A stretch of DNA of 6,008 nt. Origin: Chitinophagaceae bacterium (GTDB taxonomy: Bacteria; Bacteroidota; Bacteroidia; Chitinophagales; Chitinophagaceae). Below are positions 5,199 to 6,008 of this stretch, piece after piece. How positions within the stretch are numbered: position 1 is the first letter of the stretch; each line of letters begins with the position of its first letter. The stretch is taken from positions 1 to 6,008 of the forward strand of contig DPWF01000315.1 of NCBI GenBank assembly GCA_003526435.1. Reading direction: 5' to 3'. The translations under genes were made by a program, and so were the position numbers. Below the pieces are notes generated by a model. That model did no database searches. It had not been told where the DNA came from and saw nothing but the letters and a program-made list of their open reading frames with translations.

Positions 5199-5855
5199 TT
5201 AGTCCAGAATATACTCATCAAATTTATTTTTTACAGCATAAACTATCAAGCCAGCTTTATTCTTCACACATAGCTTTTTCGCTAATTTGTTACTATAATC
5301 ATCAATTGTACGAACGCTCAGAAACATACGTTCGGCAATTTCAGTATGAGTCATCTCCTTGCACAAATAAAACAATATCTTTTTATCGGTTTCTGTTAAC
5401 TGTGATCCCTCATTGCGGTTAGAAACCTTTTGTCTTTGCAAATCCCGTAAAATATAAGGAGTTAAGTGTGATGGTAAAAACCACCCTACTTGATTAACTG
5501 TTTGCAAGCATTCAATTAATGTTTCGGCTGTAGCACCTTTACTAATAAAAGATCTTGCACCGGCTACGATCATTTCTGTAACTACTTGCTCGTCTGAACA
5601 CATAGAAACGACGATAACCTTAACATCAGGAATATTATTATTGAACCATGACAGCGTTTCTTTACCATGGACCCTTAACAGATTTAAATCCATCAAAAGT
5701 AAATCAGGAACTATCCCCTGTTCAGCAAGTTTTATAGCATCACCTCCATCAGCTACATCAAAAATGACATCGCAATCAAGCTTACATTGAATCAACTCTT
5801 TGATACCTTGCCTAAAAAGTGCATGATCATCTACTATTCCGACTTTGAATTTCAT
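5199..5855 (-). CDS. NarL/FixJ-family response regulator transcription factor
   Basis: The 218-residue protein is a two-component response regulator. An N-terminal receiver domain (about 3-122) has the acidic pair D9-D10 in VGIVDDHALFRQGIKELI, phosphoacceptor D56 (LLLMDLNL), S84 and K106 in FISKGA. A C-terminal LuxR-type HTH (about 152-212) reads LTETDKKILFYLCKEMTH, TEIAERMFLSVRTIDDYSNK and LAKKLCVKNKAGLIVYAV. After D56 the usual Met-Pro of DLxMP is replaced (DLNLLRVHG), and the recognition helix VRTIDDYSNKLAKKL has Asp-Asp-Tyr where many members have VKTHL. No histidine kinase is visible nearby, so the partner is unknown. Base composition is lower in GC than in the genes to the left (rough counts of 28-37% in 60-base samples, against 52% in one sample of the oxidoreductase gene), which may mark foreign origin or a different region. 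Confidence 0.9.
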   Translation of the reverse strand: MKFKVGIVDDHALFRQGIKELIQCKLDCDVIFDVADGGDAIKLAEQGIVPDLLLMDLNLLRVHGKETLSWFNNNIPDVKVIVVSMCSDEQVVTEMIVAGARSFISKGATAETLIECLQTVNQVGWFLPSHLTPYILRDLQRQKVSNRNEGSQLTETDKKILFYLCKEMTHTEIAERMFLSVRTIDDYSNKLAKKLCVKNKAGLIVYAVKNKFDEYILD

Positions 5856-5868
5856 ATCAATTATTTAC

Positions 5869-5876
5869 CAAACATT
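5869..5876 (-). promoter_or_regulatory. possible -7 element of the response regulator gene
   Basis: On the minus strand AATGTTTG differs from TAnnTTTG by one base and ends 13 bp before the ATG at 5855, close to the 15 bp seen for two other minus-strand genes here. No -33 element is apparent in this AT-rich stretch, so the call is weak. Confidence 0.25.
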
Positions 5877-5897
5877 TTATAAAACAATCTGACCATC

Positions 5898-6008
5898 TTA
5901 GAATAATGCCCTTTTATACAATACCTCACCAAAATTTGGAATCTTTCGTAATCTTCTGTTTAATACCTTATCATAATCAGAGTAGGAGGTAAAACTTTCG
6001 CCTTCCAG
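5898..6008 (-). CDS. C-terminal tail of an unrecognised minus-strand gene
   Basis: Reading the minus strand from the window edge, one frame is open for 36 codons and ends at TAA (5898-5900). The peptide starts LEGESFTSYSDYDKVLNR and ends GEVLYKRALF. The other two frames close within 16 codons. It ends 42 bp before the response regulator start on the same strand, so the two could be one transcript. The family is not recognised and the length is too short to exclude chance. Confidence 0.4.
   Translation of the reverse strand: MEGESFTSYSDYDKVLNRRLRKIPNFGEVLYKRALF

Noticed and set aside
5856..5897. Tiny minus-strand frame MVRLFYKMFGK between the response regulator and the upstream tail
   Set aside because: Eleven codons without any support; more likely the leader and promoter of the response regulator gene.

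Overview
The window looks like chromosomal DNA from a Bacteroidota bacterium, most probably of the Chitinophagaceae type. This placement is inferred from several signs: the SdhB form that follows the Bacteroidota pattern, a DUF4199 membrane protein, a TACCTTTG promoter element of the Bacteroidetes TAnnTTTG kind, the lack of Shine-Dalgarno sequences, and intergenic regions full of short iterated repeats. No CRISPR array, insertion sequence, rRNA or tRNA gene was recognised.

Layout. Bases 1-221 hold the 3' end of a four-helix-bundle (S23/IVS-type) gene. It is followed by sdhB (255-1016, +), the iron-sulfur subunit of succinate dehydrogenase/fumarate reductase. A composite palindrome of CAAGC heptamers around a strong hairpin (1014-1139) separates sdhB from a convergent pair on the minus strand: a LuxR-type regulator with two membrane segments (1787-2251) and, downstream of it, a DUF4199 membrane protein (1155-1667). 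trmN6 (2309-3025, +) is divergent from the LuxR gene and encodes a tRNA adenine-N6 methyltransferase. It converges on a saccharopine dehydrogenase-like/AlaDH-PNT oxidoreductase gene (3098-4297, -) across a perfect 25-bp inverted repeat. A divergent intergenic region built of inverted AGTCCGAA octamers then leads to hscB (+), the co-chaperone of Fe-S cluster assembly.

The most notable point is that hscB is split by an in-frame TAG at 4773-4775. Beyond it the same frame continues for 51 codons of convincing HscB C-terminal domain up to TGA at 4929-4931. This is a nonsense pseudogene, a recoded or suppressed stop, or a sequence error.

From about 5040 onward the DNA becomes visibly more AT-rich. 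It holds a NarL/FixJ-type response regulator (5199-5855, -) and the probable tail of another minus-strand gene running off the window end. The genes are mostly single housekeeping units. The plausible functional links are the LuxR/DUF4199 pair and a loose one between SdhB (an Fe-S client protein) and HscB (Fe-S assembly).

A second theme is that nearly every gap in the left two thirds carries a different family of 7-10 bp iterates, three of them arranged as inverted pairs that probably double as terminators.
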